Assembly: GCF_002939185.1 (NCBI RefSeq)
Contig: NZ_POVL01000001.1
Location: 124,001 to 188,000, forward strand
DNA length: 64,000 bases
Direction: 5' to 3'
Origin: Enterobacter sichuanensis
GTDB taxonomy: Bacteria > Pseudomonadota > Gammaproteobacteria > Enterobacterales > Enterobacteriaceae
Shown here in pieces: positions 1 through 9,210 of this stretch. The position numbers and the translations under genes are program-made. How positions within the stretch are numbered: position 1 is the first letter of the stretch; each line of letters begins with the position of its first letter. The notes under the pieces were generated by a model. The model had not been told where the DNA came from, searched no databases, and saw only the letters and a list, made by a program, of their open reading frames with translations.

Positions 1-1288
1 TATCGGCCAGGACGACCGGATCCTGCTGCACCATCGCAACGCCTTTGCGTAACACGGTGTGGCTGAGAGACGCCAGCGGGCGTCCGTCGAGGCGAATTTC
101 ACCGCGGCTGACCGGGTAATACCCCATTAACAGGCTGGCTAGCGTGCTCTTACCGCTGCCGGTATGCCCCACCAGCGCCACGAACCCGCGTGACGGAACG
201 GCAAGCGAGATATCCTGCAGCACCAGCTGGTCGTCGCGGTAGGCAAACGAGACGTTATCAAAGGCAATCGCCCCGCTTTGCAGAGGACGATCATCGTTAC
301 CGTAAGTCTGACGCGGCCTGTCCATCAGCTCGAATACGCGCTCCCCTGCCACCACCGCCTGCTGGAGCATAGACTGCTGCGTCGTCAACTCGATCAAGGG
401 TTCGTTCAGGCGGCCAAGGTAGCTGATAAAGGCGTATAACACGCCCACCTCAATGGTCCCTTGTGTGGTCAGGCCAAAAAGCATCAGCAGCCCGCAAAGC
501 ACCAGCGCGGAGAAAAGGCTCAGCAGCGGGCGTAACAGGAACCCGTCAAGCCGCAGCGTCTGCATGCGCGCCATATAGTGCGAACGGCTGGCTTCCCCCA
601 TCCGCTCGCCAAAACGTGCCTGCTGGCGGAACTGCTGGATGACGCTCATGCCGTTGATCACTTCGTTGAAGCCATCATTGATGTCGGCCAGGTAGGTGCG
701 CACCCGACGCACAATTGGCGTACTGTAGCGTTGATAGATAACCATCACGATCAGCACTGCCGGGAAGATAGTGATGGCCACCAGCGCCATGCGCCAGTCG
801 AGGCTGAACATCGCCACCAGCATCGCGCCAATCAGCGCTGCGCTGCGCAACACGGTTGCCACCACGGTCACGTACAGATCGCGGATCACCTCGGTGTCGT
901 TGGTCACGCGCGAAATCACCTGCCCGACGGGCTGGATATCAAACTCGCTGAGCGGCTGGCGAAGCGCGGCGTCCATGACGTCCGTGCGCAACTGCTGTAC
1001 GACGCCCACCGCGGCCCGGTTAAACAGCAGCGACTGGGCATAGTGGAGACCTGCGGCCGCCAGCTGCAAACCTACGTAGGCCACGCCCAGGCCCACCACC
1101 AGCCCCAGTGGCAGATAGCTTTTGGCAACCATATTGTCGATGAAGTAGCTGATGAGCAGCGGGCCGCTCACTTCAGCCACTGCAGCAATCCACAGTAAAA
1201 GCACGGCCACGGACAGCGGTTTACGCCACGGCGAGCCATAGGCCAGCAGACGTTTCAGCGTCGGCCACATTGTTCCGAGCTTACGCAT
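1..1288 (-). CDS. mdlB: MdlB, multidrug ABC exporter half-transporter (C-terminus beyond window)
   Basis: Inner-membrane ABC transporter subunit with an N-terminal six-helix export domain and a C-terminal ATPase; in E. coli it is thought to pair with MdlA. The ATG at 1286-1288 opens [15 protein letters not shown], and about 429 codons are visible. The Walker A motif GHTGSGKST is encoded near 140-175, and the frame runs off the window just after the Q-loop ([10 protein letters not shown], around 5-35). About 160 residues, including the signature motif and Walker B, should lie outside. Its start overlaps the mdlA stop by 8 bases (ATGCGTAA, 1281-1288), so the two are probably translationally coupled. 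Substrate is not known from the sequence. Confidence 0.93.
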   Translation of the reverse strand, partial: MRKLGTMWPTLKRLLAYGSPWRKPLSVAVLLLWIAAVAEVSGPLLISYFIDNMVAKSYLPLGLVVGLGVAYVGLQLAAAGLHYAQSLLFNRAAVGVVQQLRTDVMDAALRQPLSEFDIQPVGQVISRVTNDTEVIRDLYVTVVATVLRSAALIGAMLVAMFSLDWRMALVAITIFPAVLIVMVIYQRYSTPIVRRVRTYLADINDGFNEVINGMSVIQQFRQQARFGERMGEASRSHYMARMQTLRLDGFLLRPLLSLFSALVLCGLLMLFGLTTQGTIEVGVLYAFISYLGRLNEPLIELTTQQSMLQQAVVAGERVFELMDRPRQTYGNDDRPLQSGAIAFDNVSFAYRDDQLVLQDISLAVPSRGFVALVGHTGSGKSTLASLLMGYYPVSRGEIRLDGRPLASLSHTVLRKGVAMVQQDPVVLAD

Positions 1289-3053
1289 TGTCCGCCTCCT
1301 CAGCGTGTTCTGGCGCATCGTCCAGCGCCGCTTCAAGCTGTTGATAGCGATACATATCTCGATACCAGCCTGGTTGCTCCGCAAGCGTTTCGTGCTGCCC
1401 GCGCTGGGCAATATGCCCATGTTGTAATACCAGAATTTCGCTGGCTTCCGTCAGCGCCGACAAACGGTGGGCGCTGATAATCACCGTGCGCCCGTCACCC
1501 CACTGGCGCAGGTTATGCAGGATCTGATGTTCGGTACGGCCATCCACGGCGGAAAGGGCATCATCCAGAATCAGGATTTCCGCATTCAGCAACAGCGCAC
1601 GCGCAATCGAGATACGCTGTTTTTGGCCACCGGACAGCATGACGCCCCGTTCCCCGACTTCCGTTTCGTAGCCCTGCGGCAGGCGCAGAATGTCATCATG
1701 TACGCTGGCTAAGCGCGCCACATGCTCAATTTCTCCCTGCGTCGCCCTTGGGCGTCCAAGGGCAATGTTGTTTGCCACGGTGTCTGAAAACAGGAACGGC
1801 GTCTGGCTGACGACCGCCAGTCGGCCTCGCCACTCATCCAGCATCAGCCTGGTCAGGGGAATATCATGGAAGCGAATATCGCCCTGCGTAACGTCAAAAT
1901 GGCGCTGGAGCAGTGAGAGCACGGTACTTTTGCCGGACCCAGTCGGGCCACAGATACCCAGCATCTGGCCGGGCTGAAGGGTAAAGCTGACGTTCTCCAG
2001 TACCGGATGTTCCGTTTGCGGATAGACAAACTGGCGGATGTCGACTTTCATGACGCCGCGCCCTTCTGGTACCACTTCACTACCGTCATTGACCACCGGC
2101 GCTTCGGCCAGCATGGCGCGAATGCGGCTATAGGCAGCGCTGCCGCGCTCCACGATGTTAAACATCCAGGCCAGCGCCAGCATCGGCCAGATCATCAGCC
2201 CCAGATACATAGCAAAGCTGGTCAGTTGCCCCAGAGTTAACGTCCCCTGAACCACCATCCAGCTTCCGCCGCCAATCGCCAGCAGGTTGGCCATGCCAAT
2301 CGCGATATAGATGGTCGGGTCAAACCGGGCGTCGATACGCGCGACGCGCATGTTCTTCGCCCCCGTGTCGGCGGCATCGGCCGCGAACAGCGCCGACTGT
2401 CTGTCTTCCAGGCCAAACGCTTTGATCATCCGGATGCTGGTCATGCTCTCCTGGGTGCGGTCGTTTAGCGACGAAAACGCAGCCTGCGCCAGCTTGAAAC
2501 GCTCGTGCAGCTGTTCGCCGTAGCGGTTGATCGCCAGCGCCATGAGCGGCATCGGCAACAGGGCAAGCAGGGTTAACTGCCAGCTGATCTGTGTGGACAT
2601 GACGATCAGCACCGCACAGCCCATCACCAGCGAGTCCACCAGCGTCAGCACCCCTTCCCCGGCGGCAAAGACCACGCGATCGACATCGTTAGTGGCGCGC
2701 GCGATAAGATCCCCGGTACGATGGCGCAGATAAAATTCGGGATGCTGCCGGCTCAGCTGGTGATAAAAATCCTCACGCAGCTCTACGGCCAGCTGGTAGG
2801 ACGCGCCAAACAGCAGCACGCGCCAGACGTAGCGCAGCAAATAAACAATGACGGCCGTCAGCACCAGCGTGCCAACCCACATCAGCACCCGTGCGGTGGT
2901 GTAATGCTGTTCGGTGACGCCATCCACGACGTATCCCACCACTTTCGGCGGGATCAACTGCAAAATGGCAATGATAATAAGCAGGCATACGGCGCCGAGG
3001 TAGCGTTGCCACTCCCGACGAAAGTACCAGCTTAGTTGGGCAAATAATCGCAC
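1281..3053 (-). CDS. mdlA: MdlA, multidrug ABC exporter half-transporter
   Basis: Second half of the predicted MdlA-MdlB heterodimeric exporter, 590 residues as in E. coli. Membrane helices occupy roughly residues 20-300. The ATPase follows, with Walker [10 protein letters not shown] at 369-377, Q-loop at about 417, signature LSGGQ at 473-477, Walker B ending ILILDD at 493-498 and the switch histidine in SAHRLS near 529. The usual catalytic Glu after Walker B is Asp498, a degenerate site typical of one half of asymmetric exporters; E. coli MdlA shares this as far as I recall. Only 30 bases separate it from the upstream decR, so decR-mdlA-mdlB may be one transcript. Confidence 0.95.
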   Translation of the reverse strand: MRLFAQLSWYFRREWQRYLGAVCLLIIIAILQLIPPKVVGYVVDGVTEQHYTTARVLMWVGTLVLTAVIVYLLRYVWRVLLFGASYQLAVELREDFYHQLSRQHPEFYLRHRTGDLIARATNDVDRVVFAAGEGVLTLVDSLVMGCAVLIVMSTQISWQLTLLALLPMPLMALAINRYGEQLHERFKLAQAAFSSLNDRTQESMTSIRMIKAFGLEDRQSALFAADAADTGAKNMRVARIDARFDPTIYIAIGMANLLAIGGGSWMVVQGTLTLGQLTSFAMYLGLMIWPMLALAWMFNIVERGSAAYSRIRAMLAEAPVVNDGSEVVPEGRGVMKVDIRQFVYPQTEHPVLENVSFTLQPGQMLGICGPTGSGKSTVLSLLQRHFDVTQGDIRFHDIPLTRLMLDEWRGRLAVVSQTPFLFSDTVANNIALGRPRATQGEIEHVARLASVHDDILRLPQGYETEVGERGVMLSGGQKQRISIARALLLNAEILILDDALSAVDGRTEHQILHNLRQWGDGRTVIISAHRLSALTEASEILVLQHGHIAQRGQHETLAEQPGWYRDMYRYQQLEAALDDAPEHAEEADNA

Positions 3054-3083
3054 GCGGTTTGTTCCTGAAGGTATTTTACGAAG

Positions 3084-3542
3084 TTATTCAATAGGTAACG
3101 CTGTGGTGTATTTAATCTGTTCCATGGCGAAGCTCGAGGTGACGTCCGATAATCCCGGTACGCTGTTCACCAGCCGTTTGTAGAAGTCATCATAGCGCTT
3201 CATGTCGGCCACCTGAACGCGCATCAGGTAATCGTACTCGCCGGCCATCCGCCAGAAACCGAGCACCTCCGGCATTTCCGAGACCTGCGTGACAAAGCGG
3301 CAATACCATTCGCTGCTGTGATGCTGCGTTTTTATCAGGACAAAAGCCGTCAACCCAAGCCCCAGTTTTTCGGGATCTAATAACGCGACGCGTCCCAGAA
3401 GAATACCGTCATCCTCAAGCTTCTTCAGGCGCTTCCAGCACGGCGTGGTGGTCAGATTAACGGCATCGGCCAGCGCCTGCAAAGAGAGGGTACAGTCACT
3501 CTGCAGTAACGACAGGAGCTTACGGTCAATTTTATCTAGCAT
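3084..3542 (-). CDS. decR: DecR (YbaO), Lrp/AsnC-family cysteine-responsive regulator
   Basis: Lrp-family transcription factor of 152 residues with an N-terminal winged helix-turn-helix (about 5-60) and a C-terminal RAM ligand-binding domain (about 65-145). E. coli DecR activates cysteine detoxification genes in response to L-cysteine. I chose the ATG at 3540-3542 ([10 protein letters not shown]), which has a good GAGGTGGG ribosome site a few bases upstream. A GTG two codons earlier is possible but poorly placed. It is divergent from a cysteine desulfhydrase-like gene at 3658, a natural target. The shared promoter region holds a 15-base dyad. Confidence 0.93.
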   Translation of the reverse strand: MLDKIDRKLLSLLQSDCTLSLQALADAVNLTTTPCWKRLKKLEDDGILLGRVALLDPEKLGLGLTAFVLIKTQHHSSEWYCRFVTQVSEMPEVLGFWRMAGEYDYLMRVQVADMKRYDDFYKRLVNSVPGLSDVTSSFAMEQIKYTTALPIE

Positions 3543-3554
3543 ACCCACCTCACA

Positions 3555-3569
3555 GAGAAAATTTTTCTC
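3555..3569. promoter_or_regulatory. Candidate DecR operator between decR and the cysteine desulfhydrase gene
   Basis: The sequence GAGAAAA-T-TTTTCTC is a perfect 7-base inverted repeat around one central base. It lies 13 bases upstream of the decR start and about 90 bases before the divergent gene. Lrp-family proteins often bind 15-bp AT-rich dyads of this shape. The downstream gene has a candidate -10 (TATGCT, 3623-3628) but no convincing -35, which would fit activation. Assignment to DecR is inference from position. Confidence 0.45.
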
Positions 3570-3657
3570 CCTTGATTCTATTTTAAAGGCCAGATAGCAA
3601 CAATTTTTTCTGTGCTTTTCGCTATGCTAGGCACAAAATGACAAACGGATAACTACG

Positions 3658-4704
3658 ATGAATAGCACTTGGGTTAAACATGCGATCAGCGAAATCAATG
3701 CCGACTATCAGCGCTCGGCGGATACGCACCTGATTCGCCTTTCCCTGCCGGGATTTGACGGCATACAGCTCTATCTGAAAGATGAAAGCACCCATCCTAC
3801 CGGTAGCCTGAAGCATCGCCTGGCGCGCTCACTGTTTTTATACGGTTTATGTAACGGCTGGATTAAAGAAGGCACCACCATTATTGAATCCTCATCCGGT
3901 TCAACGGCGGTGTCCGAAGCCTATTTTGCTCGCCTGCTGGGTCTGCCCTTTATCGCAGTCATGCCCTCCTGCACCGCCAGACGCAAAATCGAACAGATCG
4001 AATTTTATGGCGGTCGCTGCCACTTTGTGGAAAGCGCCTGCGAAATCTACGCCGCCTCTGAAATGCTGGCCCGTGAGCTCAACGGTCACTATATGGACCA
4101 GTTCACCTTCGCCGAGCGCGCGACGGACTGGCGCGGCAATAACAACATTGCCGACAGTATCTTCCGCCAGATGACTCACGAGCCGCATCCGGTTCCCTCG
4201 TACATTGTGATGAGCGCAGGTACAGGCGGCACGTCAGCCACGATCGGACGCTACATTCGCTGTCAGGGCTACGATACCCAACTGATGGTGGTGGATCCGC
4301 AAAACTCCGTATTCCTCGACTACTGGCAAAACCGCGATGCCAGCCTGCGCAGCCCGGTGGGAAGCAAAATTGAAGGGATTGGCCGCCCGCGCGTGGAGCC
4401 GTCGTTCATCCCGGATGTGGTGGATGAAATGCTCCGCGTGCCGGATGCCGCAAGCGTGGTAACGGCGCACTGGCTGGAGACGCAGCTGGGTCGTAAAGTG
4501 GGCGCATCGACGGGCACAAATATGTGGGGCGCACTGCAGCTTGCCGCACGTATGCGCGACGCGGGCCGCACGGGTTCTGTCGTCACGCTGTTGTGCGACA
4601 GCGGCGAGCGCTACCTTGAGACCTACTACAATGCGGAGTGGGTGCAGGCCAACATCGGCGATATCGCCCCGTGGAAAGCGCAGATTGCGCAGCTGCTGAA
4701 GTAA
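3658..4704 (+). CDS. PLP-dependent cysteine desulfhydrase/cysteine synthase-like protein (CcdA/Cds1 type)
   Basis: Fold type II PLP enzyme of 348 residues. The PLP lysine is Lys52 in HPTGSLKHR, the substrate loop SSSGSTA is at 78-84, and the phosphate-binding GTGGTSAT at about 188-195. The family includes cysteine synthases and L-cysteine desulfhydrases that release H2S, pyruvate and ammonia. Divergence from decR favours cysteine breakdown. I recall an orthologous pair in Pantoea ananatis called CcdA/CcdR and a related mycobacterial enzyme called Cds1. I do not remember this gene at the K-12 locus, where decR is next to cof. Start ATG at 3658. Enzyme direction (synthesis or breakdown) cannot be settled from sequence alone. 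Confidence 0.82.
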   Translation: MNSTWVKHAISEINADYQRSADTHLIRLSLPGFDGIQLYLKDESTHPTGSLKHRLARSLFLYGLCNGWIKEGTTIIESSSGSTAVSEAYFARLLGLPFIAVMPSCTARRKIEQIEFYGGRCHFVESACEIYAASEMLARELNGHYMDQFTFAERATDWRGNNNIADSIFRQMTHEPHPVPSYIVMSAGTGGTSATIGRYIRCQGYDTQLMVVDPQNSVFLDYWQNRDASLRSPVGSKIEGIGRPRVEPSFIPDVVDEMLRVPDAASVVTAHWLETQLGRKVGASTGTNMWGALQLAARMRDAGRTGSVVTLLCDSGERYLETYYNAEWVQANIGDIAPWKAQIAQLLK

Positions 4705-4728
4705 AAAAAGCCAGACCGAAGTCTGGCT
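4704..4728 (-). terminator. Intrinsic terminator downstream of cof
   Basis: Stem AGCCAGAC / GTCTGGCT (4709-4716 and 4721-4728) with a four-base loop, followed on the minus strand by six T residues. It lies in the 40 bases between the convergent ends of the PLP enzyme gene and cof. The T-run faces the minus-strand gene. Confidence 0.85.
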
Positions 4729-4744
4729 TGCTGGAAGGGTCTCA

Positions 4745-5563
4745 CTATTCGGGGGAATATGGGAGGGTGTTATTGTCCAGCCAATGCATCAAAAAATGGG
4801 ACACCGCTTCGTTGCGGCAGTGTCCTATAACCGGCAGATGAGGAAGCGCCGCTTTTAGCTGCGCCATCGCATTCCCCATAATCAGACCGCGGCCGACGCT
4901 GCCCAGCATCTCCCGGTCGTTCATGGCATCGCCAAACGCCATGCAATCCTGAAGCGTTAAGCCCAGGTGGTCGCTCAGTACCGCCAGGGCTGAACCTTTG
5001 TTACAGCCCACAGGCAACACCTCCAGACAATCCACTGCCGAGAAGGTCAGATGCGCCCGGTTCCCCAGCACCTCATTGAGCTGAACGCGTAAACGGCACA
5101 GATCGTCATGATCGCCACAGAAACAGATCTTGGTCACCGCATGGGCGGGGATCTTACGCAGATCGATAAGCTGGTATCTAAAACCGCTGTAGACATGCGC
5201 ATGCAACAACTCCGGAATATCACGCCCGGTAAACCAGCCCCGATCGTTAAAGACGTGGATGCTGGCCTGCGTGTCCCAGGTACTGTGCAGCACGATATCT
5301 GCCACTTCCGGGTCGAGATCCTGACGGTGCAGTATCTCCCCTTCTACAGAGTGAATTCGCGTCCCGTTGCCGGTGATCAGAAAGGCGTCGAGGGAGAAGG
5401 CGCCCAGAAGATGACGCATTTCCAGCACATGACGACCAGTGGCAAAGGTCAGGGTGACGTTACGCTCGTGCAGGCGCTTCAGCGTGTTCAGGGTTTTCTC
5501 CCCTAAACGGTGATCCGGCATTAACAACGTACCGTCCATATCAAATGCAGCGAGCCGAGCCAT
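4745..5563 (-). CDS. cof: Cof, HAD-family HMP-PP phosphatase
   Basis: Cytosolic HAD superfamily (subclass IIB) phosphatase of 272 residues. In E. coli, Cof hydrolyses the thiamine intermediate 4-amino-2-methyl-5-hydroxymethylpyrimidine pyrophosphate and some sugar phosphates. The nucleophile motif FDMDGT places Asp8 and Asp10 at the N-terminus. The Thr motif is in TFATGRH near 40, and the metal-binding motif FGDAMND lies near 212. It ends PYSPE, the same as E. coli. Transcribed away from ybaE, with an intrinsic terminator immediately downstream. Confidence 0.95.
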   Translation of the reverse strand: MARLAAFDMDGTLLMPDHRLGEKTLNTLKRLHERNVTLTFATGRHVLEMRHLLGAFSLDAFLITGNGTRIHSVEGEILHRQDLDPEVADIVLHSTWDTQASIHVFNDRGWFTGRDIPELLHAHVYSGFRYQLIDLRKIPAHAVTKICFCGDHDDLCRLRVQLNEVLGNRAHLTFSAVDCLEVLPVGCNKGSALAVLSDHLGLTLQDCMAFGDAMNDREMLGSVGRGLIMGNAMAQLKAALPHLPVIGHCRNEAVSHFLMHWLDNNTLPYSPE

Positions 5564-5664
5564 GGTTACTCCCGAAATGTGATGCGGTTAACTTGTGCAT
5601 CAGTATCGTGTGAGATATACGGAAGTAATAGTGAATAGATGATTATTATTGTTCCGGGTTTCTT

Positions 5665-7365
5665 ATGCGCCAGCTCAACCGACTCAATCAGTATCAACGC
5701 CTCTGGCAGCCTTCAAAGGGGGCAATGCAGCAGGTCACCATCAGCGAACTGGCTGCCCGCTGTTTTTGCAGCGAACGACATGTCCGCACGCTGCTGCGTC
5801 AGGCCCAGGACGCGGGCTGGCTGAGCTGGCGAGCGCAGTCTGGTCGCGGCAAACGGGGAGAGCTGACGTTCCATGTCGCCCCGGAGTCACTGCGTAATGC
5901 GATGATGGAAGAGGCGCTGAAGCGCGGACAGCAGCACAACGTGCTGGAACTGGCCCAGCTTGCCCCCGAAGAACTGCGGTCATTGCTGCACCCGTTTTTA
6001 GGCGGGCAGTGGCAAAACGACACGCCGACGCTGCGTATCCCCTATTACCGCGCACTGGATCCGCTTGAACCCGGCTTTCTGCCCGGTCGCGCGGAACAGC
6101 ATCTGGCAGGACAGATTTTTGCCGGGCTGACGCGTTTTCATGGCAACTCCAGTGAACCCACAGGCGATCTCGCCCATCACTGGGCGGTGTCGGAGGACGG
6201 TCTGCGCTGGCATTTTTATATTCGCTCCACCCTGCACTGGCATAATGGCGATAAGGTCGAAACCGGGCAGCTTCAGCAAAGCCTGAACGCGCTTCTTGCC
6301 CTGCCAGCCCTGCGTAAACTGTTCCAGAGCGTTTTGCGTATTGACGTCACCCACCCTCAGTGTCTGACATTTACTCTGCACCAGCCGGATTACTGGCTGG
6401 CACACCGCCTGGCCACCTATTGCAGCCGCCTTGCCCATCCCGAACAGCCCATGACGGGTTGTGGCCCTTTCAGGCTCAGCGTGTATGAACCCGATCTGGT
6501 TCGTCTGGAGAGCCATGAACAGTACCATCTCAGCCACCCGCTGCTTAAGGCTATCGAGTACTGGATCACCCCGACGCTGTTTGACTCTGAGCTGGGTACC
6601 AGCTGCCGTCATCCTGTGCAGATAGCCATTGGCGAACCGGATGAACTTGAGAGTTTGCGTCTGGTCACTAACAGCACCAGTCTGGGCTTTTGTTATCTCA
6701 CCCTGAAGCAAAGCCCACGTCTGAGTGAACTGCAGGCGCGACGACTCATTAATATCATTCATCTCTCATCGCTTCTGCATACGCTCCCGCTCAATGAAGG
6801 GCTGATTACCCCAACAGAGGAGTTACTGCCCGGCTGGGCAATTCCTCAGTGGCCGGATTTAACCCATGTCCCTCTGCCGGAGAGGTTAACCCTGCTGTAC
6901 CATTTGCCCGTCGAGCTACACACGATGGCGCGTCAGCTAAAACAGTATCTTGCCCAGCAGGGCTGCGCGCTTACGGTTATCTTTTATGATGCGAAAACCT
7001 GGGACGGATGCCAGCAACTGGCGGACGCGGACATCATGATGGGCGACAGACTGATTGGCGAAGCACCGGAATACACGCTTGAGCAGTGGCTGCGTTGTGA
7101 TGCCCTCTGGCCACACCTGCTGAGCGCGCCGCAATATGCTCATCTGCAGGCGACGCTGGATGCGGTCCAGACCCAGGCTAATGAACAGGACCGGCATGCG
7201 GGCCTGAAGGCGATATTTAGCCGGCTGATGGAGAACGCGGTCATCACCCCACTGTTCAATTATCAATACCAGATCAGCGCCCCGCCGGGGGTCAACGGCA
7301 TACGCCTTAACACCCGCGGCTGGTTTGACTTTACCGAAGCCTGGCTGCCCGCCCCCAAATCGTGA
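5665..7365 (+). CDS. ybaE: YbaE, SgrR-family HTH protein with solute-binding domain
   Basis: 566 residues, the same length as I recall for E. coli YbaE. The N-terminal winged helix (about 1-75; ISELAARCFCSERHVRTLL) is of the SgrR_N type. Residues about 150-400 resemble a type 5 (oligopeptide-like) periplasmic binding domain, but there is no signal peptide, so the protein should be cytosolic. SgrR uses this layout to sense sugar-phosphate stress and switch on a small RNA. YbaE has no assigned ligand or target. I see no obvious small RNA gene beside it. Start ATG 5665 fits the family but lacks a strong ribosome site. It lies 65 bases upstream of queC on the same strand. Confidence 0.88.
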   Translation: MRQLNRLNQYQRLWQPSKGAMQQVTISELAARCFCSERHVRTLLRQAQDAGWLSWRAQSGRGKRGELTFHVAPESLRNAMMEEALKRGQQHNVLELAQLAPEELRSLLHPFLGGQWQNDTPTLRIPYYRALDPLEPGFLPGRAEQHLAGQIFAGLTRFHGNSSEPTGDLAHHWAVSEDGLRWHFYIRSTLHWHNGDKVETGQLQQSLNALLALPALRKLFQSVLRIDVTHPQCLTFTLHQPDYWLAHRLATYCSRLAHPEQPMTGCGPFRLSVYEPDLVRLESHEQYHLSHPLLKAIEYWITPTLFDSELGTSCRHPVQIAIGEPDELESLRLVTNSTSLGFCYLTLKQSPRLSELQARRLINIIHLSSLLHTLPLNEGLITPTEELLPGWAIPQWPDLTHVPLPERLTLLYHLPVELHTMARQLKQYLAQQGCALTVIFYDAKTWDGCQQLADADIMMGDRLIGEAPEYTLEQWLRCDALWPHLLSAPQYAHLQATLDAVQTQANEQDRHAGLKAIFSRLMENAVITPLFNYQYQISAPPGVNGIRLNTRGWFDFTEAWLPAPKS

Positions 7366-7430
7366 AGAAGCTGGTCGCCGTCGTGGTCAGACGGTAACAT
7401 AACGTTTTTACGTAACTGTCGAGATGATTT

Positions 7431-8126
7431 ATGAAACGTGCCGTCGTCGTGTTCAGCGGAGGACAAGACTCTACTACCTGCCTGGTCCAGGCCCTTCATC
7501 AGTACGATGAAGTTCACTGTGTCACTTTCGATTATGGTCAGCGCCATCGCGCTGAAATCGACGTTGCCCGTGAACTGGCCCTCAAACTGGGCGCACGCGC
7601 GCACAAGGTGCTGGACGTTACGCTGTTAAATGAACTGGCCGTCAGCAGCCTCACCCGGGACAGTATTCCCGTCCCGGACTACGAACCTGACGCCAGCGGT
7701 ATTCCGAACACCTTCGTTCCTGGCCGAAATATCCTCTTCCTGACCCTGACGGCAATCTACGCCTACCAGGTACAAGCCGAAGCGGTGATAACCGGCGTAT
7801 GCGAGACCGACTTCTCCGGCTATCCGGACTGTCGCGATGAGTTCGTGAAAGCGTTAAACCACGCCGTCAATCTGGGCATGGCGAAAGAGACGCGCTTTGA
7901 AACCCCGCTGATGTGGCTGGATAAAGCCGAAACCTGGGCGCTGGCGGACTACTGGGGCAAGCTGGACCTGGTTCGCAGTGAAACCCTCACCTGCTACAAC
8001 GGCATCAAAGGTGACGGTTGCGGCCAGTGTGCCGCCTGCAACCTGCGCGCTAACGGGTTGAATCACTATCTTGCCGATAAAGCTGGCGTAATGGCCGCAA
8101 TGCAGAAAAAGACTGGGCTTAAATAG
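7431..8126 (+). CDS. queC: QueC, 7-cyano-7-deazaguanine (preQ0) synthase
   Basis: Converts 7-carboxy-7-deazaguanine to preQ0 with ATP and ammonia, in the queuosine tRNA pathway; tgt and queA for later steps lie at 45.6-47.9 kb. 231 residues. The PP-loop SGGQDSTT is at 9-16, and a zinc site is formed by Cys188, Cys197, Cys200 and Cys203 in [16 protein letters not shown]. The start codon follows a weak purine-rich stretch. It converges on fadM, with a 10-bp inverted repeat between them. Confidence 0.96.
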   Translation: MKRAVVVFSGGQDSTTCLVQALHQYDEVHCVTFDYGQRHRAEIDVARELALKLGARAHKVLDVTLLNELAVSSLTRDSIPVPDYEPDASGIPNTFVPGRNILFLTLTAIYAYQVQAEAVITGVCETDFSGYPDCRDEFVKALNHAVNLGMAKETRFETPLMWLDKAETWALADYWGKLDLVRSETLTCYNGIKGDGCGQCAACNLRANGLNHYLADKAGVMAAMQKKTGLK

Positions 8127-8137
8127 GGTTATTTGAC

Positions 8138-8169
8138 CGTGCTGTCGCAAAACAGGTGTCGACAGCACG
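8138..8169. terminator. Hairpin between convergent queC and fadM
   Basis: Perfect 10-base arms CGTGCTGTCG (8138-8147) and CGACAGCACG (8160-8169) with a 12-base loop. There is no T-run on either side, so a classical intrinsic terminator is not proved. Its position between convergent genes suggests a transcript end or 3' protection. Confidence 0.5.
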
Positions 8170-8186
8170 CGTCCCCCTGATATGTC

Positions 8187-8585
8187 TTACACGATCATCT
8201 GTTCCAGCTTTTCCCGCAACTCCCCTTCAAGCGGCAGCGCTTTCTGCGTTTTCAGATCGATACAGACGAAGGTAATCAGCGCATCAGCCACCACCTGCCC
8301 TTCAGGATCCAGCGTGACAACCTGACTGAGGACACCACTCTTCCCGTTTAGCTGTTGTACCTGGCTGGTCACGGTGAGCACATCACCCAGTACGGCCGGA
8401 CGGCGGTAGTTGATGTTGATGTTGACGACCACGAACGCGATGTTATGCGCGGTCAGCCACTGAAAGCTTTCGCTGTTTTCCAGCCCGTCCCAGCGCGCTT
8501 CTTCAAGAAACTCAAGATAGCGTGCATTGTTCACATGCTGGTAAACGTCGAGGTGAAAACCGCGTACTTTGATTTTTGTCTGCAT
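8187..8585 (-). CDS. fadM: FadM, long-chain acyl-CoA thioesterase
   Basis: Hot-dog-fold thioesterase of 132 residues that hydrolyses 3,5-tetradecadienoyl-CoA and other long-chain acyl-CoAs arising during oleate breakdown. The 4-hydroxybenzoyl-CoA thioesterase signature is visible early (LDVYQHVNNARYLEF, about 12-26). I set the start at the ATG of MQTKIKVRG (8583-8585), matching E. coli; the frame stays open for 14 more codons upstream without homology. A FadR-like site lies 31-56 bases upstream, consistent with the known FadR repression of this gene in E. coli. Confidence 0.95.
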   Translation of the reverse strand: MQTKIKVRGFHLDVYQHVNNARYLEFLEEARWDGLENSESFQWLTAHNIAFVVVNININYRRPAVLGDVLTVTSQVQQLNGKSGVLSQVVTLDPEGQVVADALITFVCIDLKTQKALPLEGELREKLEQMIV

Positions 8586-8615
8586 AGCGCAATAGCCTTT
8601 AGTTGTTATAGGATC

Positions 8616-8641
8616 AGAGGTCATCACTGGTATGACCTCTT
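8616..8641 (-). promoter_or_regulatory. FadR-like operator upstream of fadM
   Basis: ACTGGTATGACCTCT (8626-8640) resembles the FadR consensus (ACTGGTCCGACCAGT-like). It is embedded in a perfect 9-base inverted repeat, AGAGGTCAT (8616-8624) and ATGACCTCT (8632-8640), with seven bases between. E. coli fadM is repressed by FadR and released by long-chain acyl-CoA. The match is by eye. Confidence 0.7.
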
Positions 8642-8682
8642 TATCCTGGCAAATTATCGCCGCAGTGCAAGTAATTGTGAGA

Positions 8683-9093
<411 letters not shown>

Positions 9094-9146
9094 TCACGAT
9101 AGCCATCGATGAAAACAGGCACAAACGGCAGATTGCAGAAATGGAA

Positions 9147-9170
9147 AAGGCCGCGAAAGCGGCCTTGAGT
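9147..9170 (-). terminator. Terminator downstream of ppiD
   Basis: Stem AAGGCCGC / GCGGCCTT (9147-9154 and 9159-9166) with a GAAA loop. On the minus strand it runs into four T residues. It lies between ppiD and ybaV. Confidence 0.7.
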
Positions 9171-9210
9171 TTTTGCAGAGCGTTACGAAAATCTGCGAGC
9201 AGATACGTAA

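Noticed and set aside
190-1198. Plus-strand frames in the first 1.2 kb
   Set aside because: The minus strand here is the clear mdlB coding region (Walker A and export-domain text), so these are shadows.
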